From Candidatus Pacearchaeota archaeon (GTDB taxonomy: Archaea > Nanobdellota > Nanobdellia > Pacearchaeales > GW2011-AR1), in contig VGKQ01000008.1 in the NCBI GenBank assembly GCA_016866995.1, positions 1 through 35,500 on the forward strand: a DNA stretch of 35,500 nucleotides. The letters run 5' to 3'. Made by a program: the position numbers and the translations under genes. The notes beneath the pieces are model-generated. The model was not told the DNA's origin. It saw only the letters and a list, made by a program, of their open reading frames with translations, and did no database searches. Position 1 is the first letter of the stretch; the number at the start of each line of letters is the position of its first letter. Shown piece by piece: positions 6,686 to 15,320 of this stretch.

Positions 6686-7729
6686 ATGGTAAGTACTTTA
6701 ACAAAACCAAGCCTGGGTTTTCTTACAATATGCCGTGATATGGGGCAAGACCTTAAACCAGGTTTAGATGCACTTCAAGATAATGCTCTATTTGCAGTAA
6801 AAAATGGATATAAATTTTTAGAAGCAGCAGCTTTTCCAAGGCAAATGGAAGGAGAAACCACAGTAAGAGATTTTTATGGAGAAACAGTTAGTGTTGACTG
6901 GGTTTTAGCCAATCAAGCAGCAGCCAAAGAAGGAGTAAAAAGAATACAAGATAAAACAGGAGTTTCTGTTGAAGCTCTTTGCTATTGTGCAAATACAATT
7001 GGAAATGAAGCAGACAGAAAACATTTCCATAAAGTTGTAAAGGCAGCCGCAGTATTGGGTGTTCCAAATGCAGTTGGATTTATTGGAAATGTCTGGAATG
7101 AAACAGCAGGAATGAAAGGAGAACAAAGAAGAGATTATACTGCAAGAGCACTCACAGAAAGATTAGGGCCAATAGTTGATGAAGCAGATTCCTCTGGAGT
7201 TAATGTTGCAATTGAAAACTGCTCTATGAGAGGAGCTCTTGGATATGGCAGTCAAAGCCTTACATCTAATTGGTTCTCAACGCATTCAGAAATAAGATTT
7301 GTGTTGGGTGTATTGCCTAAGCTAAAAATGTGGTTTGACCCTTCACATATAAGAAACTACAGGGCTCAAAATTGTCCAGAACCTAGCGCAACAGTTCCAA
7401 TAGTAAGAATGATACAGGAGTTTGGAAAACATTTCAGTGGCTCGCATCTTAAAGATGGAGAAGATAATGTTGCCGGAATGTTGATACACGCGTCTACAGG
7501 AGATGTTTATGGAGATAATTCACACACAGGCGGAATATGGATTGCACGAGCGCCTGGAAGAGGACAGATATACTGGCATCCTTTTGAGGGAGCTATGCAA
7601 TTATATGCACCACAAGCTTTTGCAAGGTCTGTTGAAATGGAAGATTTAGCTGTCATGGGAAGAGCAGCAAATGAAGATGCTTTAAGAGGAGTGAAAGCTT
7701 TCTATCAGCCAATACTTGACAGAAATTAA
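6686..7729 (+). CDS. Second sugar isomerase/epimerase-like TIM barrel
   Basis: A 347-residue member of the same TIM-barrel superfamily but only distantly similar to the gene before it. Likely metal ligands are E177 (VAIENCSMRG), D218 and H221 (WFDPSHIRNY) and H254 (SGSHLKDGE); a longer insert follows before the barrel ends. It is translated from a strong Shine-Dalgarno site 47 bases after the preceding stop. It may act on a different stereocentre or on the cyclic/phosphorylated form of the sugar used by its neighbours. Substrate unknown. Confidence 0.75.
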   Translation: MVSTLTKPSLGFLTICRDMGQDLKPGLDALQDNALFAVKNGYKFLEAAAFPRQMEGETTVRDFYGETVSVDWVLANQAAAKEGVKRIQDKTGVSVEALCYCANTIGNEADRKHFHKVVKAAAVLGVPNAVGFIGNVWNETAGMKGEQRRDYTARALTERLGPIVDEADSSGVNVAIENCSMRGALGYGSQSLTSNWFSTHSEIRFVLGVLPKLKMWFDPSHIRNYRAQNCPEPSATVPIVRMIQEFGKHFSGSHLKDGEDNVAGMLIHASTGDVYGDNSHTGGIWIARAPGRGQIYWHPFEGAMQLYAPQAFARSVEMEDLAVMGRAANEDALRGVKAFYQPILDRN

Positions 7730-7762
7730 TTTTTTATTTTTTCTTTTTTTATTTTTTTAAAT
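7728..7762 (+). terminator. T-rich transcription terminator
   Basis: TTTTTTATTTTTTCTTTTTTTATTTTTTT directly follows the stop codon at 7729. Runs of T are the usual archaeal terminator. It would separate the first two sugar genes from the last two, which have their own TATA box. Confidence 0.55.
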
Positions 7763-7807
7763 ATATATCAGAACTATAAATTATCTTATATATTTTTCAA
7801 GACATAA

Positions 7808-7820
7808 ATATTTATAAATA
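7808..7820 (+). promoter_or_regulatory. TATA box for the xylose isomerase homologue
   Basis: ATATTTATAAATA lies 27 bases before the ATG at 7847, giving a leaderless or near-leaderless transcript for the isomerase-kinase pair. Confidence 0.6.
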
Positions 7821-7846
7821 TCCCCAAGTTAAATAAATAAACAAAA

Positions 7847-9004
7847 ATGCCACAAACATCTAAGCATAATTTCTGTGCATGGACTTTTAATGACGGCAAA
7901 AAAGGATTTACGCCATGCATGAGGCCTATGTGGAGCAATCTTTCTACTGTTGATAAAATTCAAATTACACGAGAAAGAGTTATTCCAAGAATACAAAAAG
8001 CAGCCGGATTATTTATTGCTCCTCTTGAGTTTGGATTTGAATTTCATTATGATAATGAATTAAATGAAGAAAATGCAGATGATGTTGCTCATGCTCTTGT
8101 TGAAGAAGAGCCAAAAATTTATGTTGGAATGACTACTCCTGGAGCTCATGTTCACTATGCATTTGGAGGAAGCGGCTCTTTAGATGATGTTGAAAGAGAT
8201 GGAGCAAGCAATCTTGGAATAAGAACAGTTGATTTGACATATAATCGGTTAAGAAAAGCATGGCATCCTGACACGCCTCCAACTCTTGTTTTATGGAATG
8301 GCTCGTGGGGTTATCATCTTGCAAGTCCTGCTATTCCTGGAATGCGCCAGCGCCTAAAAGGAGGTATTGCAGGATTGTGTAAACACGAAATGCAAAAAGG
8401 CGGATTATTATATTTTGCTATTGAACCAAAAGGAAATGAGGGGCATGCTCATCACATGGTTCCTGTTGTCGGAAGCGCAATCTCAATGTGGAGAGAAATA
8501 GAAGATGAATACGGAATTCCAAGAAAGAAAAAAGGTGTTAATAGAGAATTAGGACATGATGAAATGCTTGGACTTTGTACTATTTTTTCAACATCAGAAG
8601 AAATTGATAATGACATGCTTGTTCACGAGCATTTAAATTCTCAGGGCGGAAATGATGGAATAAGTTTAGGAGGGCCAGGAAAGTTTGATATTGACCATGA
8701 GGTTAAAGTTACTGGCAATGGAATAGTTATTGCAAGAATGATGCAAAATGCAGGATATTCAAGATGGTGCGGGCATGATATGCAGCCTCGCCCGTATGAT
8801 GCTATCAAGCAGGCTTTAGAAAGATGTGTAAGAGCAGCTTTGGCATGGGAAGCATGCAGAAAAGCTGGCAAGGAAATGCCATGGAATGAGATGATAAATG
8901 CATATGCAAGAAGAGATACAATTACTGTCGAAGACATGATGCGAGATTCTTTAACAAAAGCTCATGGTTATTTCAGAGAAACGTACCAAGCTTCTCTGTC
9001 TTAA
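7847..9004 (+). CDS. xylA: Xylose isomerase homologue (class I-like, divergent)
   Basis: A 385-residue protein of normal class I xylose isomerase length. Recognisable elements are FHYD (H67, D69; like FHDxD), AIEPKGNEG (E193, K195), NRELGHDEM (E234, H237; like NPEVGHEQM), KFDID (D281, D283) and HDMQPRP (D311). These supply most ligands of the two metal sites that carry out the aldose-ketose hydride shift. The Asp usually found in 'HIDLN' appears as His in VHEHLNSQ, so one ligand may be altered. It is followed 33 bases later by the kinase gene. Xylose isomerase is mainly bacterial, so acquisition by transfer is likely (inference). Another aldose or ketose could be the true substrate. Confidence 0.85.
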   Translation: MPQTSKHNFCAWTFNDGKKGFTPCMRPMWSNLSTVDKIQITRERVIPRIQKAAGLFIAPLEFGFEFHYDNELNEENADDVAHALVEEEPKIYVGMTTPGAHVHYAFGGSGSLDDVERDGASNLGIRTVDLTYNRLRKAWHPDTPPTLVLWNGSWGYHLASPAIPGMRQRLKGGIAGLCKHEMQKGGLLYFAIEPKGNEGHAHHMVPVVGSAISMWREIEDEYGIPRKKKGVNRELGHDEMLGLCTIFSTSEEIDNDMLVHEHLNSQGGNDGISLGGPGKFDIDHEVKVTGNGIVIARMMQNAGYSRWCGHDMQPRPYDAIKQALERCVRAALAWEACRKAGKEMPWNEMINAYARRDTITVEDMMRDSLTKAHGYFRETYQASLS

Positions 9005-9037
9005 ATTAATTTTCTGAAAAAATAAAAAGATAATAAA

Positions 9038-10528
9038 ATGACAATTTTAGCAGGAATTGATGCTGGAACAACCAGAGTTAAGGGTGTGATAATCAAAGAT
9101 GATGGAGCAATTCTCGCAGAAGTAACAACTCCTGATAACGATATACCAAAATATGTTGATAGTGAAAAAGCGTATTCTGAACAAAACCCAGATGACTGGG
9201 TAGATGCTGCTAAACAGAATCTAGCAGCTCTTGTTCAAAAAAGTGGAAAAAAACCAGATGCAACAGGAGTTTCAGGACAAATGCACGGTTTAGTTGCTCT
9301 TGACAAACACGGAAAACCATTAAGAAGAGCTATAATCTGGGATGACAGAAGAACAGATGCTGAGTCAAAACATATTCAGGAAGCAACAGGAAAAGATGTC
9401 GGGCATTTTACTGTTGCAAAATTATTATGGGTTAAAAATAATGAGCCAGAAGTTTTCGGAAAGATTGACAAGATAATGTTGCCAGAAGATTACGTAGCCT
9501 ATAAGCTCACTGGAGAGATGACAACAACTCCTCAAGGTTTATCGCAAATGAGATTATGGGATTTTAAAAAACACTGTCTAGATACAAGAGTTTTTGATGC
9601 AACTGGAATTCCAAGATTTATGATTCCACAAGTGATAACAAATACAGGTGTACATGGAAGAATTACAAGAGAAGTTGCAAGTCAAACAGGTTTATCAGAA
9701 GGGACTCCTATTCATGCAAAAGCAGGAGACCAAGAGTCAGCTGCAATCTCAAATGGTGCTGTAAGAAAAAAAGATGCATACGTAAACAGCGGGACATCAG
9801 GAATTATTGGAATTATAACAGAAGATATGCAGGATAAATCAGGAAGAGGAATTTACTGGATGGGACATCTTAATGAAACTGCTATCATTCTTGCTTGTAC
9901 TCTTGCATGTGGAGCTTCTTACAAATGGGCAAGAGACAATTTATTCCCGGATGCTAAAGAAAAATTAACTGATGATTTAGTCTATCCTGTAATAAATATC
10001 TTTGCTGGAAGAGCCCCTGCTGGCTCAGGAGGAGTTATCTGGCTTCCGTATCTCAAGGGAGAAAGGTCTCCACGAGATGATTCAACAATACGGGCAGCAC
10101 TAATAGGAATGGGTGAAAAAACTCCGCGAGATTATTTAGCACGCGCTGTTTTAGAAGGAGTTGCACACTCATTCAGGCACTGTCAGCAAGTTCTTGCACA
10201 GCAAGGAAATAGATTTGAAAAAGTCAGAGCAAGTATGACAGGACTATTATCAGAAACAAGTCCCTTTATACATATACTAGCAGATGATTTACAAGTTCCA
10301 ATAGAATTTGTCAGTAATCCTGGAGGCTGTTACGGAGTTGCATTAGCAGCTGGAGTCGGAGTGCAAGTTTACTCTTCTTTAGAAGAATCTTGTGACAGAA
10401 CAATAAAACCTCTTGCAGTAGTTGCTCCAAGGCAGGAAAATCTTGAAGCTCTGACACGCTCGTACAAGAGATTTGTTGAAATGGGAGATGTTTTATCTCC
10501 TATATTTGCAAAAAATGCAGAAAAATAA
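9038..10528 (+). CDS. xylB: Xylulokinase-like FGGY carbohydrate kinase
   Basis: A 496-residue, full-length FGGY kinase. The N-terminal phosphate loop is GIDAGTTRVKGV; the sugar-binding segment GVSGQMHGLVALD is characteristic of xylulokinase. The likely catalytic Asp is D231 in AKAGDQESAA. Later ATP-domain elements are NSGTSGIIG, GERSPRDD and the C-terminal MTGLLSETSPF...GCYGVALAAG. It would phosphorylate D-xylulose or a related ketose at O5 with ATP. Its position behind the isomerase supports the assignment. No pentose transporter lies nearby. Confidence 0.9.
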   Translation: MTILAGIDAGTTRVKGVIIKDDGAILAEVTTPDNDIPKYVDSEKAYSEQNPDDWVDAAKQNLAALVQKSGKKPDATGVSGQMHGLVALDKHGKPLRRAIIWDDRRTDAESKHIQEATGKDVGHFTVAKLLWVKNNEPEVFGKIDKIMLPEDYVAYKLTGEMTTTPQGLSQMRLWDFKKHCLDTRVFDATGIPRFMIPQVITNTGVHGRITREVASQTGLSEGTPIHAKAGDQESAAISNGAVRKKDAYVNSGTSGIIGIITEDMQDKSGRGIYWMGHLNETAIILACTLACGASYKWARDNLFPDAKEKLTDDLVYPVINIFAGRAPAGSGGVIWLPYLKGERSPRDDSTIRAALIGMGEKTPRDYLARAVLEGVAHSFRHCQQVLAQQGNRFEKVRASMTGLLSETSPFIHILADDLQVPIEFVSNPGGCYGVALAAGVGVQVYSSLEESCDRTIKPLAVVAPRQENLEALTRSYKRFVEMGDVLSPIFAKNAEK

Positions 10529-10577
10529 ACTAAGATTTCCTATTTTTAGTTCACTTAATTTTCCTTAAAATAAAAAA

Positions 10578-11840
10578 TTATCTTATTCTCTCTTTTAACT
10601 GATACATGAAAACTCCAAGCTGCTCATCTTTTACAGGGTCTGAATGCCCATCATAGCTCAAGTTCAGCATAGGAATGTTATTATTTCTTGCTCTCAACTC
10701 AGCTGTTTTTGATGAAACAACAGTTCCAGGCATGCAGTTGAAAGGCAGAACATTTACAATTCCCTGAACACGAGATGCAAAATACTCGCTTGCTCCTAGA
10801 GTGACAATTGCCTCTCCTTTGTAAGCTTCATGAACATATTCTCTTCCACGAGCAATGACTTCAGAAGCAGATGCATCATGAGAAAATTCTCCTAAAACTC
10901 CCGAGAATAAATGAGCAATATCTCTCTCATCTCTTCTCATCATTCTTACATCAATCCAGGTTTTCAAAAATTTTCTCCACTCTCTTTCATCTCTCGCCTC
11001 TCTCAGCTTGAACTCATTAATATAATCAAAAAATGATGTTACAGGCTCTAATAAAACAACTCCGCCAAGATTTTCAATTCTCTCAGCAAGATTCTGATTA
11101 GCAACATCACTTGAGCGGACATAAATCTCTCCTGTTAAAAATACAACAGGCTTTTTCTGCTCTCTCTTTTTAACTTTAACAAACTCTTCCACAGCTTGTT
11201 CAATTGTTCCTAATAATTCACATTTATGTTTATTTAAAAGAATTCTTGCCCTCTTCCCTGTTCTCGAGCCAGGAATTCTTTTTTCTATAACTCGAACAAT
11301 TCCCTTGAGATATCTGTCATAAATTTCTCTGCTTGTTCCAGGTTCTATTTCAAAAGGGCGGGTAAAGTGCAGACATCTTTCAAGCAAAGAAAGAGCAACC
11401 ATTCCATCCCAGATTCTAATTTTAGCATCACTTCCCATCCCAGAATAAGCATCTCTGTTGTCAAGAGTAAGTATGGGAACATTAATTCCTAAATCATGCA
11501 AAATTGCTTCTTGATTCATACAGTATCTTCCAAATCTGCACGGCCCCTCGCTCTTCCCCTGGAAAAATGCTTCATTATCTACTTGAAAATCTTGAGAAAA
11601 AACTCTCTCTAAAATATCTTGTGTTGTAATAATAGAAGGCAGACACTGATCCCCATTTGTATATTTTCTTCCAATTGAGAATCCAGCATCCTGAGAACGA
11701 GTCAGAACACCAGAATTATATCCCATACTTCTTAATACAGCAGCAAGTATGTAAGCAGAATCACACATATGTGGAATCCATATCTTTCTGTCTCTCAAAT
11801 CTTCAAGTTTATAGTCTCTAAATTTAAATCCAGGCTTCAT
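10578..11840 (-). CDS. HgdB-like C-terminal part of a split acyl-CoA dehydratase activase system
   Basis: A 420-residue protein resembling the last third of bacterial 'acyl-CoA dehydratase activase/DUF2229' giants, related to the 2-hydroxyglutaryl-CoA dehydratase D component. Typical stretches are WIPHMCDSAYILAAVLRSMG, NGDQCLPSIITTQDIL, GPCRFGRYCMNQ and NCMPGTVVSS. The conserved cysteines could hold an Fe-S cluster. Its start overlaps the stop of the DUF2229 gene by four bases (ATGA). No acyl-CoA-forming gene lies nearby, so the substrate is unknown. It is convergent with the sugar cluster, 49 bases away. Confidence 0.8.
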   Translation of the reverse strand: MKPGFKFRDYKLEDLRDRKIWIPHMCDSAYILAAVLRSMGYNSGVLTRSQDAGFSIGRKYTNGDQCLPSIITTQDILERVFSQDFQVDNEAFFQGKSEGPCRFGRYCMNQEAILHDLGINVPILTLDNRDAYSGMGSDAKIRIWDGMVALSLLERCLHFTRPFEIEPGTSREIYDRYLKGIVRVIEKRIPGSRTGKRARILLNKHKCELLGTIEQAVEEFVKVKKREQKKPVVFLTGEIYVRSSDVANQNLAERIENLGGVVLLEPVTSFFDYINEFKLREARDEREWRKFLKTWIDVRMMRRDERDIAHLFSGVLGEFSHDASASEVIARGREYVHEAYKGEAIVTLGASEYFASRVQGIVNVLPFNCMPGTVVSSKTAELRARNNNIPMLNLSYDGHSDPVKDEQLGVFMYQLKERIR

Positions 11841-13027
11841 CTTCTTTCTCCTTGTAATTCTATGCTGTCCAAAAATGCCTCTAATCTTGTAACAAGCCCG
11901 GCATCTGCTGTATGCTCATCAATCTGCAAAGTTAAAAACGGCTTTCCAAGCTCTCTTTCAAAAAAACTTCTTAAAAATGAATTTGGCCCGCATCCAAAAT
12001 AATCAAGAAAAACAGCATTCAGCCCAAGTTTCCTTGAAACATTTGCAGCTCCAAGTATTAATTGCCCCTGAATTGAAAACTCATTCCCCCATCTTCTTGA
12101 CAAATCTTCATCAGGAAGAGGAAGGAAATCCATTGGCAGAGGAGTAAAGCCATAATGCGCAACTTTCCCAGCAAGTTTTAAATTCATTTCTTCGTCATAA
12201 GCAGTATAGGGCCTTCCAACAATAACAATTCCTCTGCTTCCAAGATTATCAAGAACTTTTTTTCCTTCTGCCCTCAATGATTTTTTAAATCTTAAGTAAG
12301 CAATTTCTCCATCAACAAAAGCATTTTCTATTTCTCTCTCGCTGAAATTCAAGCCAGCTCTTGAAAAACTATCTCTCAATTCCATGAATAATTTTTTTCT
12401 GTCTCCTCTTAAATTAATAACAGGATTTATGCATCTTGTTTTTAAAGTATTTCTCGCAACAACCGGGCCAAAATTCTGCAGATATGGGCATGTTCTGCTT
12501 CTGTCCCATTCAGTTTCCCTTATTCCACTATCATCAGAATACTTGCTTCTCTGGCTCTGAATAATATCTGGAGCAAAAACAAAATCAACTCTGCCGTCCA
12601 AATCTGCAAAATGCCCAAATGCAACTTTAAACGGATAGCAGAATTCAGCAGTTGTCTTTTCCAAGCCGTCAGAAATTATTCTCTTGTTTGTTTTCTGTGA
12701 AGGAACAACACTAAAGCCAAGATTAGAAAGAAATACTGCCCACAAAGGTGCAAGTTCATAAAACATTCCTGCTCTCGGCAGTCCAGCACTTGTTTTCTGC
12801 CTTGATTTTTGCAGATATTTTTCTAACATTTTTTCACGAACATCAAAAGGATTGCTTGCTTCCTCTTCTGATTTTCCTTGATACTTCTCGCATCTGTCTC
12901 CATAAAACATTTTTCTTCCTTCTGTTTCTACAATAGTCACATCACAAGTATTTTCGCAGCCCTTGCATCTGAAAATTCTCTGCTCATAACTTGAAGTTGC
13001 AATTTCATCAAATCCTCTGAAGCTCAT
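11837..13027 (-). CDS. DUF2229 protein, middle part of the split activase system
   Basis: A 396-residue protein. It starts with a probable Fe-S or zinc motif (FRCKGCENTCDVTIV ... DRCEKY) and continues with the DUF2229 pattern: GLPRAGMFYELAPLWAVFLS, TTAEFCYPFKVAFGH, VGRPYTAYDEEMN, FGCGPNSFLRSF and IDEHTADAGLVTRLEAF. In bacteria this sequence is the centre of a single polypeptide of about 1,400 residues (family knowledge); here it stands alone between the activase and HgdB-like genes. It is coupled to both neighbours. A low-potential electron-transfer role is inferred from the family. Confidence 0.85.
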   Translation of the reverse strand: MSFRGFDEIATSSYEQRIFRCKGCENTCDVTIVETEGRKMFYGDRCEKYQGKSEEEASNPFDVREKMLEKYLQKSRQKTSAGLPRAGMFYELAPLWAVFLSNLGFSVVPSQKTNKRIISDGLEKTTAEFCYPFKVAFGHFADLDGRVDFVFAPDIIQSQRSKYSDDSGIRETEWDRSRTCPYLQNFGPVVARNTLKTRCINPVINLRGDRKKLFMELRDSFSRAGLNFSEREIENAFVDGEIAYLRFKKSLRAEGKKVLDNLGSRGIVIVGRPYTAYDEEMNLKLAGKVAHYGFTPLPMDFLPLPDEDLSRRWGNEFSIQGQLILGAANVSRKLGLNAVFLDYFGCGPNSFLRSFFERELGKPFLTLQIDEHTADAGLVTRLEAFLDSIELQGERR

Positions 13028-13116
13028 TTTATAGGCAAAGACTCTGAAAATTTAATTTTGTTATCTTCAAAATTTATTTTAGTTTTTGTTACTTTGCGTA
13101 ATTTAATGAAGCTCAT
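13024..13116 (-). CDS. Possible 30-residue leader ORF before the DUF2229 gene
   Basis: An ATG at 13116 opens a 30-codon ORF (MSFIKLRKVTKTKINF...) whose TGA lies inside the ATG of the DUF2229 gene (ATGA). Its start region TATAAAATGAGCTTCA is an exact 16-base copy of the DUF2229 start region 90 bases away. It could be a coupled leader peptide, or the old start duplicated. No family and no other evidence of expression. Confidence 0.3.
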   Translation of the reverse strand: MSFIKLRKVTKTKINFEDNKIKFSESLPIK

Positions 13117-13136
13117 TTTATATTTTGCATATTTTC

Positions 13137-14891
13137 TTATGCAACCTTCCTCCTCTCATTTTTTTCTTTATAACTTTGTTTTGCAATCATAGCAATCCCA
13201 ATTGCTCCTGTTAAATCAGGATATTTAGGAACTTGAATTCTTTTCTCAAGAAGTGTTTCAAACCCAGCAACAACAGCCTGGTTAAAAGCAACAGCACCCT
13301 GAAAAACAACATTCTGCCCAACTTCCTTTGCAACTCTATTCAAATAATTCCTGCATATTGCATAAGCTAATCCAGCGCACCTGTCTTCAAGTGGAGAATC
13401 TTGATAAGATAATAAGCTTGATGCCATAAAAACAGCGCATTTCTCAGACAAATCACATGGGTTTCTTGAAGCAAGTGCGAGCCTTGCAAAATCTCCCTTA
13501 ATGCTTATTCCAAGAATTTTTGCCTGCTCTTCAAGAAACGAGCCAGTAGAAGCAGCGCAAACCTTGTTCATCTCATTGTCAACAACTTTTCCATCCTGAA
13601 TTTTAATATACTTAGAATCCTGCCCGCCAATCTCAAAAACAGTGTCAGCATCAGGAAAAAAATAAACAGCTCCCTGAGCCTGCGCAGTTATCTCATTTTT
13701 AACAACAGCTCTTTTTCCAGGAACACTAATCCAGTCAGCAGCAATCTCTCTTCCAGAGCCAGTAACTCCTGCTTCAAGAACATCAACAAGCTCTTTGATT
13801 TTTTTTCCTCCAAGTTCAATATTTCCAAGCCTCTTCATGACATCAGTGACTGCATCAAGCGGCTTTCCGCTTGTTCTTTCATACAAGCCAAGAATAAATC
13901 TTCCATTTTCATCAAGCAATACTGCCTTTGTGCTCACGCTTCCAACATCCAAGCCAAGATAAACTCGTGTTCTTCCTGAAAGATTATAATCGCGGTTTAC
14001 AGAAAGAGTAACTTCATTTCCATTCTGCCTGTCTATAACTTCATAAGAAACCCTAATCCCTTCAAGCAATTTAAGTGAAAGCAAACCACAAACATCTTTT
14101 CTGAAATTTTTTAATTTTTCAATCACATCTCTCAATTCAAATCTTTGTCTTGCATAGTGCGCACATCCTGCTGCTTTCAAGTATAAAAAATCTTTTGGAA
14201 TAATTACCTCTTTTCCAGTTCCTTCTTTAAGAAATCTTACAACTGCTTTGTTCATTCCAACTCCTCCAAGCAGAAAAATTGGCTCTTTTGTTTTTCCTCT
14301 GCATATCCCATTCACAAAATTTCTTGCTAAAACCTGGCACAAGCCAGCGGCAATCCCGTCTGCTTTTGTTCCTCTCTGATAATGATGAGTAACATCGCTC
14401 TCTGCAAAAACAGCGCACCTTGCTGAGATGTTTGCAGCAACCTCTGCATCATATGCTGCCTGGACAAATTCTTCAAGGCTCATATTCAGCCTTCTTGCCA
14501 TTTTCTCAATTAATGCCCCTCCGCCTGCGCCACATAATGGGTTTGTTGCAAAGTCCTCCAGAACAAGCTCCCCATCTTCATAATGTATTGAATAGTGCGA
14601 GGAATTTTCTTTCCCAATATCAAAAACACTTCTTGCATCAGGATGATATCTTCTTATTCCCTCAAGAACTGCAACTGCATTTGGTGTATGTAAAATTTCA
14701 AGAATCTCAGCAATTGCCTTGCCATTAATCCCAGTAACTCCAACTTCATACTCTCCATCTTCAAATTGCTGAAGAACTTCAACTGTTCTCTCTCTCGGCT
14801 TTCCCTCAATTGCTTTTCTGATTATTCTCAAGCCATTATTCAAAGCAACAGCAGTTATATTCCCGGCTCCAATATCTAATCCAAGTTTCAT
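13137..14891 (-). CDS. Two-domain BcrA/BadF-type ATPase (acyl-CoA dehydratase activase)
   Basis: A 584-residue protein with two ASKHA-fold domains in tandem. The first begins LGLDIGAGNITAVALN and contains CGAGGGALIEKMA and ARCAVFAESD; the second begins YLGLDVGSVSTKAVLLD and contains FEIGGQDSKYI, CAASTGSFLEEQA and EKCAVFMASS. The Cys in CAASTG and KCAVF normally hold a [4Fe-4S] cluster between subunits in HgdC-type activases. Such proteins couple ATP hydrolysis to electron transfer onto a partner reductase. The gene starts the minus-strand operon with DUF2229 and HgdB-like genes; a TATA-like TTATAAG lies about 25 bases upstream. Confidence 0.9.
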   Translation of the reverse strand: MKLGLDIGAGNITAVALNNGLRIIRKAIEGKPRERTVEVLQQFEDGEYEVGVTGINGKAIAEILEILHTPNAVAVLEGIRRYHPDARSVFDIGKENSSHYSIHYEDGELVLEDFATNPLCGAGGGALIEKMARRLNMSLEEFVQAAYDAEVAANISARCAVFAESDVTHHYQRGTKADGIAAGLCQVLARNFVNGICRGKTKEPIFLLGGVGMNKAVVRFLKEGTGKEVIIPKDFLYLKAAGCAHYARQRFELRDVIEKLKNFRKDVCGLLSLKLLEGIRVSYEVIDRQNGNEVTLSVNRDYNLSGRTRVYLGLDVGSVSTKAVLLDENGRFILGLYERTSGKPLDAVTDVMKRLGNIELGGKKIKELVDVLEAGVTGSGREIAADWISVPGKRAVVKNEITAQAQGAVYFFPDADTVFEIGGQDSKYIKIQDGKVVDNEMNKVCAASTGSFLEEQAKILGISIKGDFARLALASRNPCDLSEKCAVFMASSLLSYQDSPLEDRCAGLAYAICRNYLNRVAKEVGQNVVFQGAVAFNQAVVAGFETLLEKRIQVPKYPDLTGAIGIAMIAKQSYKEKNERRKVA

Positions 14892-15320
14892 TTTGATATA
14901 TTTTCAAGCGAATATAATACTTATAAAGATTTATGGGGCAGAATGAAATATTGATTTTTTATTTTCTTTTAATGTCAATTATAAGAACTTTTCCCAAGCT
15001 AAAAAACTCTATGCCGGGCGCAGCTCTGCTCACTGGTCGACTTTTATAAAATAAAAAATTGTTAAGTCGGCGCAGCTCGCCCTTCGGGCTCGCTAGTATT
15101 AAATTGAATTTATTAATTTTTGGAAAAAGTGTGAAAAAACCTTTTAATTAAAATAAAGAAACAAAGATATTCCTGACATTTTTGACATCAAAAAATAATA
15201 TAATATAAAAATTCAGCTTCAATTCAATATATATTCGATAAATTTAATTAATAAAATAATTCATGTAAGATATTAATTCAAAAAATAAATAAAATGTAAA
15301 ACAATAACAAAAACAAAAAA
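14892..15320. other. 429-base gap between activase and membrane protein genes
   Basis: I see no protein gene on either strand here. It holds the activase promoter next to 14891, a GC-rich structured island at about 15010-15096, and then about 220 bases of very AT-rich sequence in which I see nothing. Confidence 0.6.
15010..15096. ncRNA. GC-rich structured island, candidate small RNA
   Basis: In a very AT-rich setting this stretch is strongly GC-rich. It contains GTCGACTT and AAGTCGGC, able to pair over 8 bases, and a short CGCCC-TTC-GGGC hairpin flanked by AGC/GCT. The motif GGCGCAGCTC or close variants occurs twice. GC-rich islands in AT-rich archaea often mark structured RNAs, but I see no clear TATA box or known RNA family, and the strand is undecided. 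Confidence 0.3.

Noticed and set aside
5700-10528. Reading the cluster as a mobile element cargo
   Set aside because: No integrase, transposase, terminal repeat or tRNA junction was found at either side.
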